A DNA stretch of 64,000 nucleotides from Mycolicibacterium mengxianglii (lineage in GTDB: Bacteria > Actinomycetota > Actinomycetes > Mycobacteriales > Mycobacteriaceae), in contig NZ_CP065373.1 in the NCBI RefSeq assembly GCF_015710575.1, positions 4,216,001 through 4,280,000 of the forward strand. The letters run 5' to 3'. Position numbers and translations under genes: made by a program. Below the pieces are notes generated by a model. That model ran no database searches. It saw only the letters and a program-made list of their open reading frames with translations, and had not been told where the DNA came from. The first letter of the stretch is position 1; each line of letters begins with the position of its first letter. This document shows, piece by piece, positions 9,945 to 19,785 of the stretch.

Positions 9945-10847
9945 ATGCCACGTACCGACTCCGACACCTGGGACCTCGCCTCGAGCGTCGGCGCCACCGC
10001 GACCGCGGTCGCCGCCAGCCGCGCTCTGGCCTCCGAAGGCCCCGACGCACTGCTCGACGATCACCTGGCCGCTCCCCTGGTCCGGGCCGTCGGGCACGAG
10101 CATTTCATCAAGATGATCGAGGGCCAGACCGCAGTCGACGACGACCCTGTGCTCAATCGCCGGGCGATGACCGAACAGATCACCGTGCGCACCCGGTTCT
10201 TCGACAACTTCTTCCTGACCGCGGCGAAGGCGGGAATCACCCAGGCCGTCATCCTCGCCGCCGGGCTGGACACCAGGGCCTACCGGTTGCCGTGGCCGAC
10301 GGGCACCGTCGTCTTCGAGGTGGACCAGCCTGAGGTCATCGAATTCAAGACCCGCACGCTGACCGATCTCGGTGCCGACCCGACCGCGCAGCGTCGCACC
10401 GTGGGCATCGATCTGCGCGACGACTGGCCCACGGCCCTGCGTCAGGCCGGTTTCGACGTCACCCGGCCGACGGCGTGGATCGCCGAGGGCCTGCTGGTGT
10501 ATCTGCCGTCCGACGCGCAGGACCGGTTGTTCGACAACATCACCGAGTTGTCGGCCCCGGGTAGCCGGGTGGCAACCGAACACATGGATGTGCAGTCGTT
10601 GCCTGCCGACTGGGCGGAGAAACTCGACGAGCGGTCCCGCCGCGCTGGCTCCGAGTTGAAGCTCGCTGAGCTGTTCTACACCGGTGAACGAAACTCTGCC
10701 GGCGAGTACCTGGCCGCGAAAGGCTGGCGGGTCACGACATTGCCCGCCCGGGACGCGTACGCAGCCAACGGTTTCGAGCTGCCTGACGACGAGCTCACGG
10801 CGTTCATGGGTAAAGACTCCGGGTATCTGTCTGCCGTCCTACAGTAG
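9945..10847 (+). CDS. SAM-dependent methyltransferase, LCM/TIGR00027 type (copy 3)
   Basis: 300 residues with the same architecture. This copy departs most from its neighbours: [21 protein letters not shown] replaces the [18 protein letters not shown] block of the other three, and the C-terminal third is more divergent, while the SAM motif [14 protein letters not shown] and [13 protein letters not shown] are intact. Starts 11 nt after copy 2 with an AAAGGA site. The divergence suggests a different substrate, which is inference. Confidence 0.9.
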   Translation: MPRTDSDTWDLASSVGATATAVAASRALASEGPDALLDDHLAAPLVRAVGHEHFIKMIEGQTAVDDDPVLNRRAMTEQITVRTRFFDNFFLTAAKAGITQAVILAAGLDTRAYRLPWPTGTVVFEVDQPEVIEFKTRTLTDLGADPTAQRRTVGIDLRDDWPTALRQAGFDVTRPTAWIAEGLLVYLPSDAQDRLFDNITELSAPGSRVATEHMDVQSLPADWAEKLDERSRRAGSELKLAELFYTGERNSAGEYLAAKGWRVTTLPARDAYAANGFELPDDELTAFMGKDSGYLSAVLQ

Positions 10848-10852
10848 GAGGC

Positions 10853-11779
10853 ATGGCCCGCTCTGACGATGACAGCTGGGATCCCGCGTCGAGTGTCGGG
10901 GCTACCGCCACGTTGGTGGCCGCCGCCCGTGCGCTGGCCACCACCCGTGGGCAGCGTACCGGCGAGCCGCTGATCGACGACCCGTTCGCCGCTCCCCTGG
11001 TCCGTGCCGTCGGGTTGGACTTCTTCACCCGGATGGTCGACGGGGATCTGGATCTCTCCGAGGTCGCCGATTTCACCCCCGAACGGGTGGACGCCCTCGT
11101 CGACGCGATGGCGTTACGCACCAAATTTTTCGACGGCTACTTCATCGCGGCCGCCAACATGGGTATCCGGCAGGCGGTGATCCTGGCCTCGGGGCTGGAT
11201 TCCCGTGCCTACCGGTTGCCGTGGCCCAGCGGCACCGTTGTCTACGAGATCGACCAGCCTGAGGTCGTCGAATTCAAGCTCACCACGTTGAGCCGACTGG
11301 GCGCGCAACCGACCGCCCAGCACCGCGCCATCGGTGTTGATCTGCGTGACGATTGGCCGGCCGCGCTGAGGGCGGCTGGATGGCAGGCCGACCAGCCCAC
11401 CGCCTGGTGCGCCGAGGGGCTGCTGATCTACCTGCCGCCGGAGGCCCAGGACCGATTGTTGGACACCCTGATCGAGCTGTCCACGCCCCGCAGTCGGATC
11501 GCCACCGAGTTCGCGCCGGGCATCGTGGATCTGGACGCAGACAGTGCCCGGGCGGGCACCGCGACTTTCGCCGCGCAAGGCCTCGACCTGGACATGGCCT
11601 CGCTGGTCTACCCGGGACCGCGGCACAGCGCAGCGGACTACCTCAGTGAGCGGGGCTGGCACGTCAACGCGGTCACGACCTCAGAGTTGTTCTCCCGCAA
11701 CGGCCTCACTCCGGTGCCGCCCGACGAGCACGACCCGCTGGGTGAAATCGTCTACATCAGTGCAGAACTCAGAGGCTGA
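10853..11779 (+). CDS. SAM-dependent methyltransferase, LCM/TIGR00027 type (copy 4)
   Basis: 308 residues. Hallmark [25 protein letters not shown] motif [28 protein letters not shown] and [18 protein letters not shown]. The TAG stop of copy 3 forms part of the ribosome-binding site (TAGGAGG), with a 5-nt gap, so expression of the two is probably coupled. Convergent with sppA, 8 nt apart. M. tuberculosis carries several of this family in the same neighbourhood. Confidence 0.9.
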   Translation: MARSDDDSWDPASSVGATATLVAAARALATTRGQRTGEPLIDDPFAAPLVRAVGLDFFTRMVDGDLDLSEVADFTPERVDALVDAMALRTKFFDGYFIAAANMGIRQAVILASGLDSRAYRLPWPSGTVVYEIDQPEVVEFKLTTLSRLGAQPTAQHRAIGVDLRDDWPAALRAAGWQADQPTAWCAEGLLIYLPPEAQDRLLDTLIELSTPRSRIATEFAPGIVDLDADSARAGTATFAAQGLDLDMASLVYPGPRHSAADYLSERGWHVNAVTTSELFSRNGLTPVPPDEHDPLGEIVYISAELRG

Positions 11780-11787
11780 CACCGAAC

Positions 11788-13581
11788 TCAGAGTCTGGTC
11801 TCACCGAGCCACAGGACGTTCGCGCCACTGAGCGAGCGTTCGGCGTTACTGACCGCGCCGGCGATCGACTTGCCCAGCAGTGCGGCCACCGCCTGCGGAA
11901 GCGACGCCGCTGCCGGCTGGGACGACTGTTTGGGCCGCAGCACGTCCAGCACCGACGAGCCCGGGTAGTTGGCGATCGACGCCTCGGCATCCGCGTCGAA
12001 GCCGGCCAGTACCGTCGCGCGCCGAACAGCGGTACGGAGGCCGCCGAGCTCGTCGACCAGGCCGTGCTCGAGCGCATCGGCCCCTGTCCACACCCGGCCG
12101 CGTGCCACCGCGTCCACGGCCTCGACAGCCAGGTTGCGGCCCTCGGCCACCCTCTCGATGAAGTCGGTGTAGAACAGGTCCGCCTCGGCTTCGACCTGCT
12201 GGCGCTGCTCGTCGGTGAAGGGGGCGTTGACCGACCAGGCGTCGGCATTGGCGTTGGTCCGCACCGCGTCCGAACCAACACCGAGCCGATTCTTCAGATC
12301 GCGGGCGATCAACTTGCCGGTAACCACGCCGATCGAACCGGTGATGGTGCCGGGGTTGGCGACGATCGCGTCGGCCGCCATCGACACGTAGTACCCACCG
12401 GAGGCCGCGACCGCACCCATCGAGGCGACGACCGGAGTGCCGCCCGCCCGGGCTCGGACGACCTCGCGCCAGATGGTCTCCGAGCCGGTGACCGAACCGC
12501 CCGGACTCTCGACGCGCAGCACGATCGCGTCGACGTCGTCATCGGCCGCGGCTTCCCGCAACGCGGCGGCGATGGTGTCGGCGCCGGCGGCTGAACTGCC
12601 CAGTGGCGACACCTGCGGCCCACCCCGTCCACTGACGATCGGGCCGGCCAGAGTGACCACGGCAATCGTGGGTTTCTTCTTGCGGCCTGGCATCGGCAGG
12701 CTGGGGCTCGAGTGTTGCGCGGCGGCGCGCGCGTAGCGGCCCAGGTACAGCCGCGGGGGCGCGCCGTCATCGTCGGCGCTGCCTGCCTCCGGCGAAATAC
12801 CTTCGGCGCCAACCAGTTCGGCGATGCGGGCGTAGGCCTCGTCGCGGAACCCCACCCGGTCAACCAGCCGGCCGGCCAGTGCGTCGTCGCGTAACAGCGG
12901 AGCGCGATCGGCCAGGGCATCCATCGCACCCGCGTCGATACCGCGCGACTCGGCGACGGCCTTCCAGACCTGGGCGTGCAGGCTTTCGACCATTCGGGTG
13001 TCGGCTTCGCGGTGGGCGTCGGTATAGCTACCCTGCGTGAAAAGGTTTGCCGCCGACTTGTATTCACCGCGCGCGACGAACTGCGCCTCGATGCCGGCCT
13101 TGTGCAGTGCGTCCCGCAGGAACAGCGCGTTGGTGGCGAAGCCCACCAGCCCGACGGTCCCCGAGGGCTGCATCCACACTTCGCCGAACGCCGATGCCAG
13201 GTAATACGACAGCGTGCCGGGGTAGGTCTCGGCCCACGCCAGCGACGGTTTCACCGCGGTGAACGCCGCAATGGCCTCGCGCAGCTCCTGCACCGGACCG
13301 GCGGGTGCCGCCGGAATCTGAACTCGCGCAATGAGTCCCGCAACGCGCGGGTCCTTCGCCGCGTGGTGAATCGCGGCGACGGCCTGCCGCAACACCATGG
13401 GCCGTCCGCCCCGACTGAACAGCGCCATCGGGTCGAACCCGGACGTCTCCGGCGGCAGTGCATCGAGGTTGAGTTCCAGGATGCATCCGTTGGGCACACC
13501 GTGGTGGCGGGCGGTGTCCACCTTGCGGACCAACGTCCGTACGTCGTCGAATCCTGGGATGCCGGGGGTGAGAGCGAACAT
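11788..13581 (-). CDS. sppA: Signal peptide peptidase SppA (protease IV, S49)
   Basis: Serine peptidase of family S49 that degrades cleaved signal peptides. 597 residues with two tandem S49 domains. The general-base Lys is in the N-terminal domain (GEYKSAANLF). The nucleophilic Ser is in the C-terminal domain (VAASGGYYVSMAADAI). The ATG at 13581 with AAGG upstream gives a sensible N-terminus (MFALTPGIPGFDDV); longer in-frame extensions are low-complexity Arg/Pro sequence and were rejected. No clear N-terminal membrane helix is seen, so location is uncertain. Confidence 0.93.
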   Translation of the reverse strand: MFALTPGIPGFDDVRTLVRKVDTARHHGVPNGCILELNLDALPPETSGFDPMALFSRGGRPMVLRQAVAAIHHAAKDPRVAGLIARVQIPAAPAGPVQELREAIAAFTAVKPSLAWAETYPGTLSYYLASAFGEVWMQPSGTVGLVGFATNALFLRDALHKAGIEAQFVARGEYKSAANLFTQGSYTDAHREADTRMVESLHAQVWKAVAESRGIDAGAMDALADRAPLLRDDALAGRLVDRVGFRDEAYARIAELVGAEGISPEAGSADDDGAPPRLYLGRYARAAAQHSSPSLPMPGRKKKPTIAVVTLAGPIVSGRGGPQVSPLGSSAAGADTIAAALREAAADDDVDAIVLRVESPGGSVTGSETIWREVVRARAGGTPVVASMGAVAASGGYYVSMAADAIVANPGTITGSIGVVTGKLIARDLKNRLGVGSDAVRTNANADAWSVNAPFTDEQRQQVEAEADLFYTDFIERVAEGRNLAVEAVDAVARGRVWTGADALEHGLVDELGGLRTAVRRATVLAGFDADAEASIANYPGSSVLDVLRPKQSSQPAAASLPQAVAALLGKSIAGAVSNAERSLSGANVLWLGETRL

Positions 13582-13753
13582 CCTTCGAGCGTACCGACCG
13601 CCCCGACGGACACCTCGGCTATCGGCCGGGGTCCCGGGAAGGGGAACCGGGGCCGCGCGCGGGTAACTACGCTGGGCACCGGGGCGTGCTCGCCTTCGGC
13701 TGGACCATGATGGGTCCGTCAGCGCCCCACGATCGAAGGGAACGGGTGACTTC

Positions 13754-14602
13754 ATGGATCTGCTCGTCGGTTACGACGGATCGCCGGCTGCGAACTCCGC
13801 AATCCGGGTGGCAAAGGTGCTGTTTCCCGAGGCGCACGCCTGGATCGCGCTGGTGCGCACACCGCCATTCGCCAGCCGTGAGCTGCGCCGCCGGTTGCGG
13901 CTGTCGGCCCGCAACATCACCGAGCTGTCGGATGCGGTGGAGCGTGAGGGCGAACACGAGGCGCAGCTGATCGTCGATACCGGTGTCGCGTTGGCCGGCG
14001 CCCTCGGCTGGAGCGCCGAACCGCTGCTCAAGCAGTGCTGGAGCGGTGAAGGTATCGGACTGGCTCAGCTCGCCGAGGAACGGCGCCCGGACGCCGTGGT
14101 CGTCGGATCCCGGGGCCTGAGCGGGTCCGAGGCGATCCTGGGCAGTGTGTCCGAGCTGCTGGTCCACCATTCGACTCGTCCGGTGCTGGTGTCCCGGCCG
14201 ACCATGCTGGCCGCCGAGTACGAAGCGTTGGCGGCCGGCCCGGTGGTGATCGGGTTCGACCACTCCGAAGGTGCGTCCGCTGCGGTGGCGGCCGCGCAAC
14301 ACCTCTTCCCCGGGCGCGAACTCCTCGCGGTCTCGGTCGCCGCCGATGAACCCGGCCGGGCGTCGTCGGCCCCGCCGGAGGGCGTCTCGCTGGTCACCGC
14401 CTCACCGCACCGCGGCCGTGGCGCCGGCGCCACCGCCGACGCGCTGATCGCCGTTGCGGACAAGCACCATGCCGCCGCGATCGTGGTCGGGTCCCGGGGC
14501 CGGTCTCCGGTGCGTCGGGTGTTGCTCGGCAGTGTCGCGAATTCGGTGCTGGACGATTCCCACCGGCCCGTCCTGGTGGTGCCGCAGACACCGGCTCCCT
14601 GA
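13754..14602 (+). CDS. Universal stress protein, two UspA domains
   Basis: 282-residue tandem Usp protein. Each half ends with the ATP-binding signature G-x2-G-x9-G-S: GSRGLSGSEAILGS (first domain) and GSRGRSPVRRVLLGS (second). This is the standard actinobacterial two-domain form. The ATG at 13754 begins the first strand (MDLLVGYDGSPA); no good Shine-Dalgarno sequence is visible before it. Divergent from sppA (172-nt gap) and convergent with rplO across a strong hairpin. Exact stress role cannot be read from sequence. Confidence 0.9.
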   Translation: MDLLVGYDGSPAANSAIRVAKVLFPEAHAWIALVRTPPFASRELRRRLRLSARNITELSDAVEREGEHEAQLIVDTGVALAGALGWSAEPLLKQCWSGEGIGLAQLAEERRPDAVVVGSRGLSGSEAILGSVSELLVHHSTRPVLVSRPTMLAAEYEALAAGPVVIGFDHSEGASAAVAAAQHLFPGRELLAVSVAADEPGRASSAPPEGVSLVTASPHRGRGAGATADALIAVADKHHAAAIVVGSRGRSPVRRVLLGSVANSVLDDSHRPVLVVPQTPAP

Positions 14603-14620
14603 CGTCGAGCTCCTGCACAA

Positions 14621-14662
14621 CGCAGCAGGCCCCGCACGCCGAAGCGTACGGGGCCTGCTGTG
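14621..14662. terminator. Hairpin between convergent usp and rplO
   Basis: A perfect 11-bp stem AGCAGGCCCCG/CGGGGCCTGCT (14624-14634 with 14649-14659), extended outward to about 14 bp with one G-U pair and inward by four more pairs around a CGAA tetraloop. No T-run on either strand. It lies between two stop codons, so a bidirectional mycobacterial-type terminator is likely. Confidence 0.7.
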
Positions 14663-14673
14663 TGGTTCTGGGT

Positions 14674-15117
14674 CTAGAGCTCGGTGGCGGTGCCGCCGGC
14701 GGCGGTGATCGCCTCGCGGGCGCTGCCCGAGAACTTGTTGGCGGTGATATCGAGCTTGACCGACAGCTTGCCGTCGCCCAACACCTTCACCAGCACGTTC
14801 TTACGCACTGCACCAGCGGCGACCAACTCGGCGATGCCGACGGTGCCGCCCTCGGGGAACAGCCGAGCCAGGTCGCCGACATTGACGACGGCGTACTCGG
14901 TGCGGAACCGGTTCCGGAAGCCCTTGAGCTTGGGCAGCCGCATGTGGATCGGCATCTGCCCACCCTCGAAGGTCACCGGCACGTTCTTGCGCGCCTTGGT
15001 GCCCTTGGTACCGCGGCCCGCGGTCTTGCCCTTGGAGCCTTCACCGCGTCCGACGCGGGTCTTGGCGGTCTTCGACCCGGGGGCCGGCTTCAGATCGTGA
15101 AGCTTGATGACACTCAT
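14674..15117 (-). CDS. rplO: 50S ribosomal protein L15 (uL15)
   Basis: Large-subunit assembly protein, 147 residues. The N-terminal glycine/lysine-rich tail ([22 protein letters not shown]) threads into 23S rRNA, followed by the compact [16 protein letters not shown] segment. Its ATG overlaps the rpmD stop (ATGA). Last gene of this spc operon; secY is not downstream here but 7 kb away, as in other mycobacteria. Confidence 0.97.
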   Translation of the reverse strand: MSVIKLHDLKPAPGSKTAKTRVGRGEGSKGKTAGRGTKGTKARKNVPVTFEGGQMPIHMRLPKLKGFRNRFRTEYAVVNVGDLARLFPEGGTVGIAELVAAGAVRKNVLVKVLGDGKLSVKLDITANKFSGSAREAITAAGGTATEL

Positions 15118-15308
15118 TTGACTTCCTCCACCTCTACGAGGTGATGCACGGTCTTGATGAGGCCACGCGTCTGCGCGTTGTCCTCACGGACGACCGACTG
15201 ACGGATCTTGCGCAGGCCCAGGGTACGCAGGCTCTCGCGCTGGTTCCAGCGGGCACCGATGGTGCCGCGCACCTGGGTGATCTTGACCTGATTGTTTTCA
15301 GATGCCAT
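15114..15308 (-). CDS. rpmD: 50S ribosomal protein L30 (uL30)
   Basis: 64-residue L30. The core [30 protein letters not shown] matches the bacterial family. It starts 2 nt after the rpsE stop and overlaps rplO at its end, in the fixed spc order S5-L30-L15. Confidence 0.97.
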   Translation of the reverse strand: MASENNQVKITQVRGTIGARWNQRESLRTLGLRKIRQSVVREDNAQTRGLIKTVHHLVEVEEVK

Positions 15309-15310
15309 GG

Positions 15311-16024
15311 CTAGCTGTTTCCTTCACGCGCGGCCGTGGCGGCCAGCGCATCGCTTTCGCGACGTGCACGCAGCATGGATGCCGGCGCGACGTCCTCGAT
15401 CGGCAGACCACGACGGGCCGCCACCTCTTCGGGACGCTGAATCATCTTCAGCGCGGCTACGGTTGCGTGCACCACGTTGATCGCGTTGTCGCTACCCAGC
15501 GACTTGGCCAGCACATCGTGCACACCGGCGCATTCCAGCACGGCGCGGCAAGCACCACCGGCGATGACACCGGTACCGGGGCTGGCCGGGCGCAGCATCA
15601 CAACACCGGCAGCGGCTTCGCCCTGGACCGGGTGGACGATGGTCGCGCCGATCAGCGGGACGCGGAAGAAGTTCTTGCGAGCTTCCTCGACGCCCTTGGC
15701 GATCGCGGCGGGAACTTCCTTGGCCTTGCCGTAGCCGACACCGACCATGCCCTTGCCGTCACCGACGATCACCAGCGCGGTGAAGCTGAAGCGCCGACCG
15801 CCCTTGACGACCTTCGACACGCGGTTGATCGTGACCACGCGCTCGATGTAGTTGCTCTTCTCGCGGTCGTCGCGGCCACCACGGCCACCACGGTCGTCGC
15901 GGCCACGGCCACGGCCGCCGCGGTCATCGCGTCCGCCACGCTGAAAGTCGGTACGGGTTCCGGCCGAGGGGGCGCCGGTGTTCGAGGCGCCTGCCTCGGC
16001 GCCCGAAGTCTGCTCCGCCATCAT
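15311..16024 (-). CDS. rpsE: 30S ribosomal protein S5 (uS5) with Arg/Gly-rich N-terminal extension
   Basis: Small-subunit protein acting in decoding fidelity and mRNA entry. 237 residues against about 166 in E. coli. Residues 1-60 are an added tail in which RGGRDDR-like units repeat (about residues 29-58). The S5 double-stranded-RNA-binding core begins at [23 protein letters not shown] and continues through [20 protein letters not shown]. Tandem ATGs at 16024 and 16021 are both possible. Similar extensions exist in other mycobacteria; the underlying DNA is repetitive. Confidence 0.96.
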   Translation of the reverse strand: MMAEQTSGAEAGASNTGAPSAGTRTDFQRGGRDDRGGRGRGRDDRGGRGGRDDREKSNYIERVVTINRVSKVVKGGRRFSFTALVIVGDGKGMVGVGYGKAKEVPAAIAKGVEEARKNFFRVPLIGATIVHPVQGEAAAGVVMLRPASPGTGVIAGGACRAVLECAGVHDVLAKSLGSDNAINVVHATVAALKMIQRPEEVAARRGLPIEDVAPASMLRARRESDALAATAAREGNS

Positions 16025-16047
16025 GCGGTCCTTCCGTTGTCAGTCAT

Positions 16048-16455
16048 TTAGAACTCGAGTCCGTTCTCGCGGGCCGCATCGGCCAGCGCAGCAATGCGGC
16101 CGCCGTAGGTGTTGCCACCACGGTCGAAGACCACTGCATCGATGCCGGCGGCCTTGGCACGCTCAGCGATGAGCTGACCGACCCGGACGCTGTGCGCCTT
16201 CTTGTCACCCTCAACGGCACGCACGTCGGCCTCGATGGACGACGCTGCGGCCAAGGTGGTGCCGGTCAGGTCGTCGACCAGCTGCACGTGGATGTGCCGT
16301 GAGGAACGGTTCACCACGAGACGCGGCCGGCTGGCGGTACCGGTGACCTTCTTGCGCAGCCGGGCGTGACGACGCGTGCGCGCCACCCGCCGGGTAGCGG
16401 AGATGTTCTGGCCCACCGGCTTACGGGCGGCGGCCTGTGTAGCTGTCTGAGCCAT
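16048..16455 (-). CDS. rplR: 50S ribosomal protein L18 (uL18)
   Basis: 5S-rRNA-binding protein, 135 residues. The basic N-terminus [19 protein letters not shown] is followed by [20 protein letters not shown] and the C-terminal [25 protein letters not shown]. It lies 2 nt after rplF in spc order. Confidence 0.97.
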   Translation of the reverse strand: MAQTATQAAARKPVGQNISATRRVARTRRHARLRKKVTGTASRPRLVVNRSSRHIHVQLVDDLTGTTLAAASSIEADVRAVEGDKKAHSVRVGQLIAERAKAAGIDAVVFDRGGNTYGGRIAALADAARENGLEF

Positions 16456-16457
16456 TC

Positions 16458-16997
16458 CTACTTACCTGTCTTTCCGACCTTGCGGCGGATCACTTCACCC
16501 TCATAGCGGATGCCCTTGCCCTTATAGGGGTCGTTCTTCCGCAGACGGCGGATGTTCGCCGCGACCTGGCCGACTTTTTGCTTGTCGATGCCGGTGATCG
16601 AGAACTTCGTGGGGGTCTCGACCGCGAACGTGACGCCCTCGGGGGCGGTGATCACGACCGGGTGGCTGTAGCCGAGTGCGAACTCCAGGCTGTTGCCCTT
16701 GAGCACGACGCGGTAGCCGACGCCGAAGATTTCCATCTTCGTGGTGTAGCCCTCGGTCACACCGGTCACCAGGTTGGCGATCAGCGTCCGGGACAGCCCG
16801 TGCAGCGAGCGGTTCTGGCGCTCGTCGTTCGGCCGGGTGACGACGACGGCTCCGTCATCGTTGCGGGAGACCGAGATGGGCTCGGCGACATCGAGAGTCA
16901 AGGTGCCCTTGGGCCCCTTGACGGCGAGGTTCTGCCCATTGATGGTCACGTCGACACCGCTGGGGATGACGACCGGTTGTTTTCCAATACGCGACAT
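16458..16997 (-). CDS. rplF: 50S ribosomal protein L6 (uL6)
   Basis: Two-domain L6 near the factor-binding centre, 179 residues (usual 177-180). N-terminal [15 protein letters not shown] and the C-terminal signature ending in a basic tail ([16 protein letters not shown]). Sits between rpsH and rplR; 23 nt follow the rpsH stop. Confidence 0.97.
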   Translation of the reverse strand: MSRIGKQPVVIPSGVDVTINGQNLAVKGPKGTLTLDVAEPISVSRNDDGAVVVTRPNDERQNRSLHGLSRTLIANLVTGVTEGYTTKMEIFGVGYRVVLKGNSLEFALGYSHPVVITAPEGVTFAVETPTKFSITGIDKQKVGQVAANIRRLRKNDPYKGKGIRYEGEVIRRKVGKTGK

Positions 16998-17020
16998 AGT
17001 TAATTCAGCTCCCTGTCCCG

Positions 17021-17419
17021 CTACCAGACGTACGCGAGGACTTCGCCGCCCACGCCTGATCGTGCTGCCTGACGATCGGTCAGCAGGCCTGAGGACGTGG
17101 AGATGATCGCCACGCCGAGGCCGCCGAGCACGCGCGGCAGATTGGTCGATTTCGCATAAACCCGCAGACCGGGCTTGGACACCCGTCGCAGGCCGGCGAT
17201 GCTGCGCTCACGGCTGGGGCCGTACTTGAGCTGAACCACCAGGGACTTGCCCACGCGGGCGTCCTCGGTGCGGTAGTCGCTGATGTAACCCTCCGCCTTG
17301 AGGATCTCGGCGATGTTCGCCTTGATCTTCGAGTGCGGCAGAGTCACTTCGTCGTGGTACGCCGAGTTGGCGTTACGCAGACGTGTCAAGAAGTCTGCGA
17401 TCGGATCCGTCATTGTCAT
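17021..17419 (-). CDS. rpsH: 30S ribosomal protein S8 (uS8)
   Basis: 16S rRNA central-domain binder and, in E. coli, spc-operon repressor. 132 residues. [16 protein letters not shown] at the N-terminus and the signature [26 protein letters not shown] at the end. An ATG two codons inside is an alternative start. About 89 nt separate it from rpsN, the longest gap inside this operon. Confidence 0.97.
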   Translation of the reverse strand: MTMTDPIADFLTRLRNANSAYHDEVTLPHSKIKANIAEILKAEGYISDYRTEDARVGKSLVVQLKYGPSRERSIAGLRRVSKPGLRVYAKSTNLPRVLGGLGVAIISTSSGLLTDRQAARSGVGGEVLAYVW

Positions 17420-17508
17420 GACAGCGGTGTCACCTTCCTCGCGGCGGTTCCCCTGGGCTCAAAATCCCTGGGGGCCTACCGCAAACCTTTGATAAGTGGA
17501 GTTTGGGG

Positions 17509-17694
17509 TTACCAGCTGGACTTCTGCACGCCGGGCAGCTCGCCCGCGTGGGCCATCTCGCGCAGGCAGATGCGGCACAATCCGAACTTGCGGAAGACCG
17601 CGTGCGGGCGACCGCACCTGTTGCAGCGGGTGTAACCACGAACCTTGAACTTCGGCTTCTTGTTGGCCTTGTTGACCAGAGCTTTCTTTGCCAT
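17509..17694 (-). CDS. rpsN: 30S ribosomal protein S14 type Z (zinc-binding, uS14)
   Basis: 61-residue short S14. Two CxxC pairs (CNRC and CRIC) form the zinc site, so this is the zinc-containing C+ paralogue used under zinc-replete conditions; mycobacteria usually keep a zinc-free copy elsewhere. ATG at 17694 (MAKKALVNK) chosen over a longer frame that runs into rplE. Confidence 0.97.
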   Translation of the reverse strand: MAKKALVNKANKKPKFKVRGYTRCNRCGRPHAVFRKFGLCRICLREMAHAGELPGVQKSSW

Positions 17695-17698
17695 CTGC

Positions 17699-18271
17699 TC
17701 AGTTCTCCTTGAACGGGAAACCGAGGGCCCGCAGCAGCGCACGCCCCTCGTCGTCGTTGGTCGCCGAGGTGACGACAGTGATGTCCATGCCGCGGGGGCG
17801 GTCGATGGAGTCCACGTCGATTTCGTGGAACATCGACTGCTCGGTCAAACCGAACGTGTAGTTGCCGGTGCCGTCGAACTGCTTGGGCGACAGACCGCGG
17901 AAGTCGCGGATACGGGGCAGCGCGATCGCGACCAGCCGGTCCAGGAACTCCCACATCCGGTCGCCGCGCAGGGTGACGCGGGCGCCGATCGGCATGCCTT
18001 CGCGCAGCTTGAACTGGGCGATCGACTTACGGGCCTTGCGGATCTCCGGCTTCTGGCCGGTGATCAGGGCCAGGTCGTTGACCGCGCCGTTGATCAGCTT
18101 GGCGTCGCGAGCGGCGTCACCGACACCCATGTTCACGACGACCTTCACCACGCCCGGGATCTGCATCACGTTGGCGTAGTCGAACTCTTTGTTGAGCGCG
18201 TCCTTGATTTCTTCGCGGTAGCGCTGCTTCAGCCGGGGCTGAACTTTCTCAGTGGTCTCTGCAGATGTCAT
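17699..18271 (-). CDS. rplE: 50S ribosomal protein L5 (uL5)
   Basis: 5S-rRNA-binding central protuberance protein. 190 residues with a short added N-terminus ([12 protein letters not shown]) before the core [18 protein letters not shown]. The family block [21 protein letters not shown] is present. Four nt separate it from rpsN; 5 nt follow rplX. Confidence 0.97.
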   Translation of the reverse strand: MTSAETTEKVQPRLKQRYREEIKDALNKEFDYANVMQIPGVVKVVVNMGVGDAARDAKLINGAVNDLALITGQKPEIRKARKSIAQFKLREGMPIGARVTLRGDRMWEFLDRLVAIALPRIRDFRGLSPKQFDGTGNYTFGLTEQSMFHEIDVDSIDRPRGMDITVVTSATNDDEGRALLRALGFPFKEN

Positions 18272-18276
18272 GTCTC

Positions 18277-18594
18277 TCAGATGTCCTTGCCGTTGGACTT
18301 GGCGATGCGGACGTTCTTGCCGGCCTCGTCATCGCGGCGGACGCCGAGACGGGACGGCGTGCCGTCGGAATCGACGACCATCACGTTCGACACGTGGATC
18401 GGCGCTTCCTGAGTGACGATGCCGCCCGAGGACGCGCCACGCTGGTTCGCCGAAACGGCGGTGTGCTTCTTGATGCGGTTGACGCCCTCGACGAGCACCC
18501 GCTCGCGATCGGGGTAGGCCTGCAAGACCTTGCCCTTGGCACCCTTGTCCTTGCCCGAGATGACGAGCACGGTGTCGCCCTTACGGACCTTCAT
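18277..18594 (-). CDS. rplX: 50S ribosomal protein L24 (uL24)
   Basis: Assembly-initiator ribosomal protein, 105 residues. The KOW motif is at the N-terminus ([19 protein letters not shown]), followed by the [11 protein letters not shown] block. Its ATG abuts the rplN TAA directly (TAAATG). Confidence 0.97.
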   Translation of the reverse strand: MKVRKGDTVLVISGKDKGAKGKVLQAYPDRERVLVEGVNRIKKHTAVSANQRGASSGGIVTQEAPIHVSNVMVVDSDGTPSRLGVRRDDEAGKNVRIAKSNGKDI

Positions 18595-18963
18595 TTACAA
18601 AACCTCCGGAGCAAGCGAAACGATCTTCATGAAGCGCTTCTCCCGCAGCTCGCGCCCAACCGGGCCGAAGATGCGGGTGCCGCGCGGATCGTTGTCGGCC
18701 TTGATGATGACGGCGGCGTTCTCGTCGAACTTGATGTAGCTGCCGTCTGCGCGGCGACGTTCCTTGACGGTGCGTACGACGACGGCCTTGACCACATCGC
18801 CACGCTTGACGTTGCCGCCGGGGATGGCGTCCTTGACGGTCGCCACGATGACATCACCGATGCCGGCGTAGCGCCGCGACGAGCCACCGAGCACACGGAT
18901 GCACAAGATTTCCTTGGCGCCCGTGTTGTCGGCGACCTTGAGCCGCGATTCCTGCTGAATCAC
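18595..18963 (-). CDS. rplN: 50S ribosomal protein L14 (uL14)
   Basis: Universal L14, 122 residues, full family length. [20 protein letters not shown] at the N-terminus and [14 protein letters not shown] in the signature. GTG start with GAGGAG upstream. First gene of the spc operon here. In E. coli S17 immediately precedes L14 in the continuous S10-spc array; in this window rpsQ is 24 kb away. Confidence 0.97.
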   Translation of the reverse strand: MIQQESRLKVADNTGAKEILCIRVLGGSSRRYAGIGDVIVATVKDAIPGGNVKRGDVVKAVVVRTVKERRRADGSYIKFDENAAVIIKADNDPRGTRIFGPVGRELREKRFMKIVSLAPEVL

Positions 18964-19785
18964 TAGATCTCCTCAGACCTGGTTTATTCGTGTGCACGCC
19001 AGAACAAAGCCTCCCGAAAATTCCGGGCAGGCGAATAATCTGTACGTGCGTGGTCTTCTACTACTTCGAGGCCGAAGGGCACGCAGGGCCATCTCAAGTC
19101 ATGCAAGACAGCCGAGGTCTGCTCACGGCAACCCCTAGAGTCTAGGTGACGAGCAGCAATGCGCCAAATCCCTGCTCCAGACACCGCCGAGCGGGCGCGT
19201 CCCCGCCCAACACGCCGCCCTTTTTCGACAGTCTGCGCACGCTCACACGTTGGTGTGTCGACACGGATCGCCCACTGCGGACAGTGTCGCACGGGCCGGC
19301 TCGGGCGGATTGCTCCGAAGGCAGTCGGCAACACCGGTCTGCGTGCCGCCCTCCCGACGATCTGCAGGCCGAGTGCGCACACCTATGAAGACCAGCAAGG
19401 CGGCGAAGAAAACGCGCACGCCGACGTCGACGATCCGGGCCTTGTTGGACGGGCCTGGTTGGACGGCGACGGGTTCTGCGTGCCTCCGGGTACGTCCTCC
19501 TCCCCCGCCGACGGTGGACGGCAAGGTGGTCGTGGGGTGCGACCGCGTCTGACCTCCCGCGACATCCACCTCCGCCGCGGCCGCCACCGGGTGGCGCATC
19601 GTGGTGCGCACGTCCCGAAAGGCCATGACCGTTGCGCGCACGGCGTTGACACCCGCCGAGACGTCGGCCCCTCGGCGGACAGCCCCGACGCCACCCCGAT
19701 CATCAGGTCGGAGCTGGGCGATCAACACCGGGTCGTCATCGTGCGCTGCGCTTGCGTTGTGCCCTGCGCCACACCCCCGCCGTCG
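18964..19785. other. Upstream region of the spc operon; no convincing gene
   Basis: About 820 nt. It holds the rplN leader and the candidate spc promoter (19139-19167). A minus-strand frame at 19243-19728 (161 codons) contains one strongly hydrophobic stretch (VGVRVFFAALLVFIGV), but the rest is low-complexity Arg/Pro/Gly and I recognise no family. It may be a decayed membrane-protein gene or chance. The remainder shows nothing. Confidence 0.5.
19139..19167 (-). promoter_or_regulatory. Candidate housekeeping promoter of the spc operon
   Basis: On the minus strand, TTGGCG (-35, 19162-19167), exactly 17 nt, then TAGACT (-10, 19139-19144), a fit to the SigA-type pattern. A start site near 19132 would give about a 170-nt leader before the rplN GTG. 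An independent spc promoter is needed because the S10 operon is 24 kb away. Confidence 0.55.

Noticed and set aside
11788..13755. Longer SppA beginning at 13755
   Set aside because: The extra residues are Pro/Arg-rich without a helix or signal, and they overlap the usp promoter region.
18984..19382. 132-codon minus-strand frame upstream of rplN
   Set aside because: It covers the candidate spc promoter and leader and has a shuffled, Arg/Cys-rich composition without any domain.
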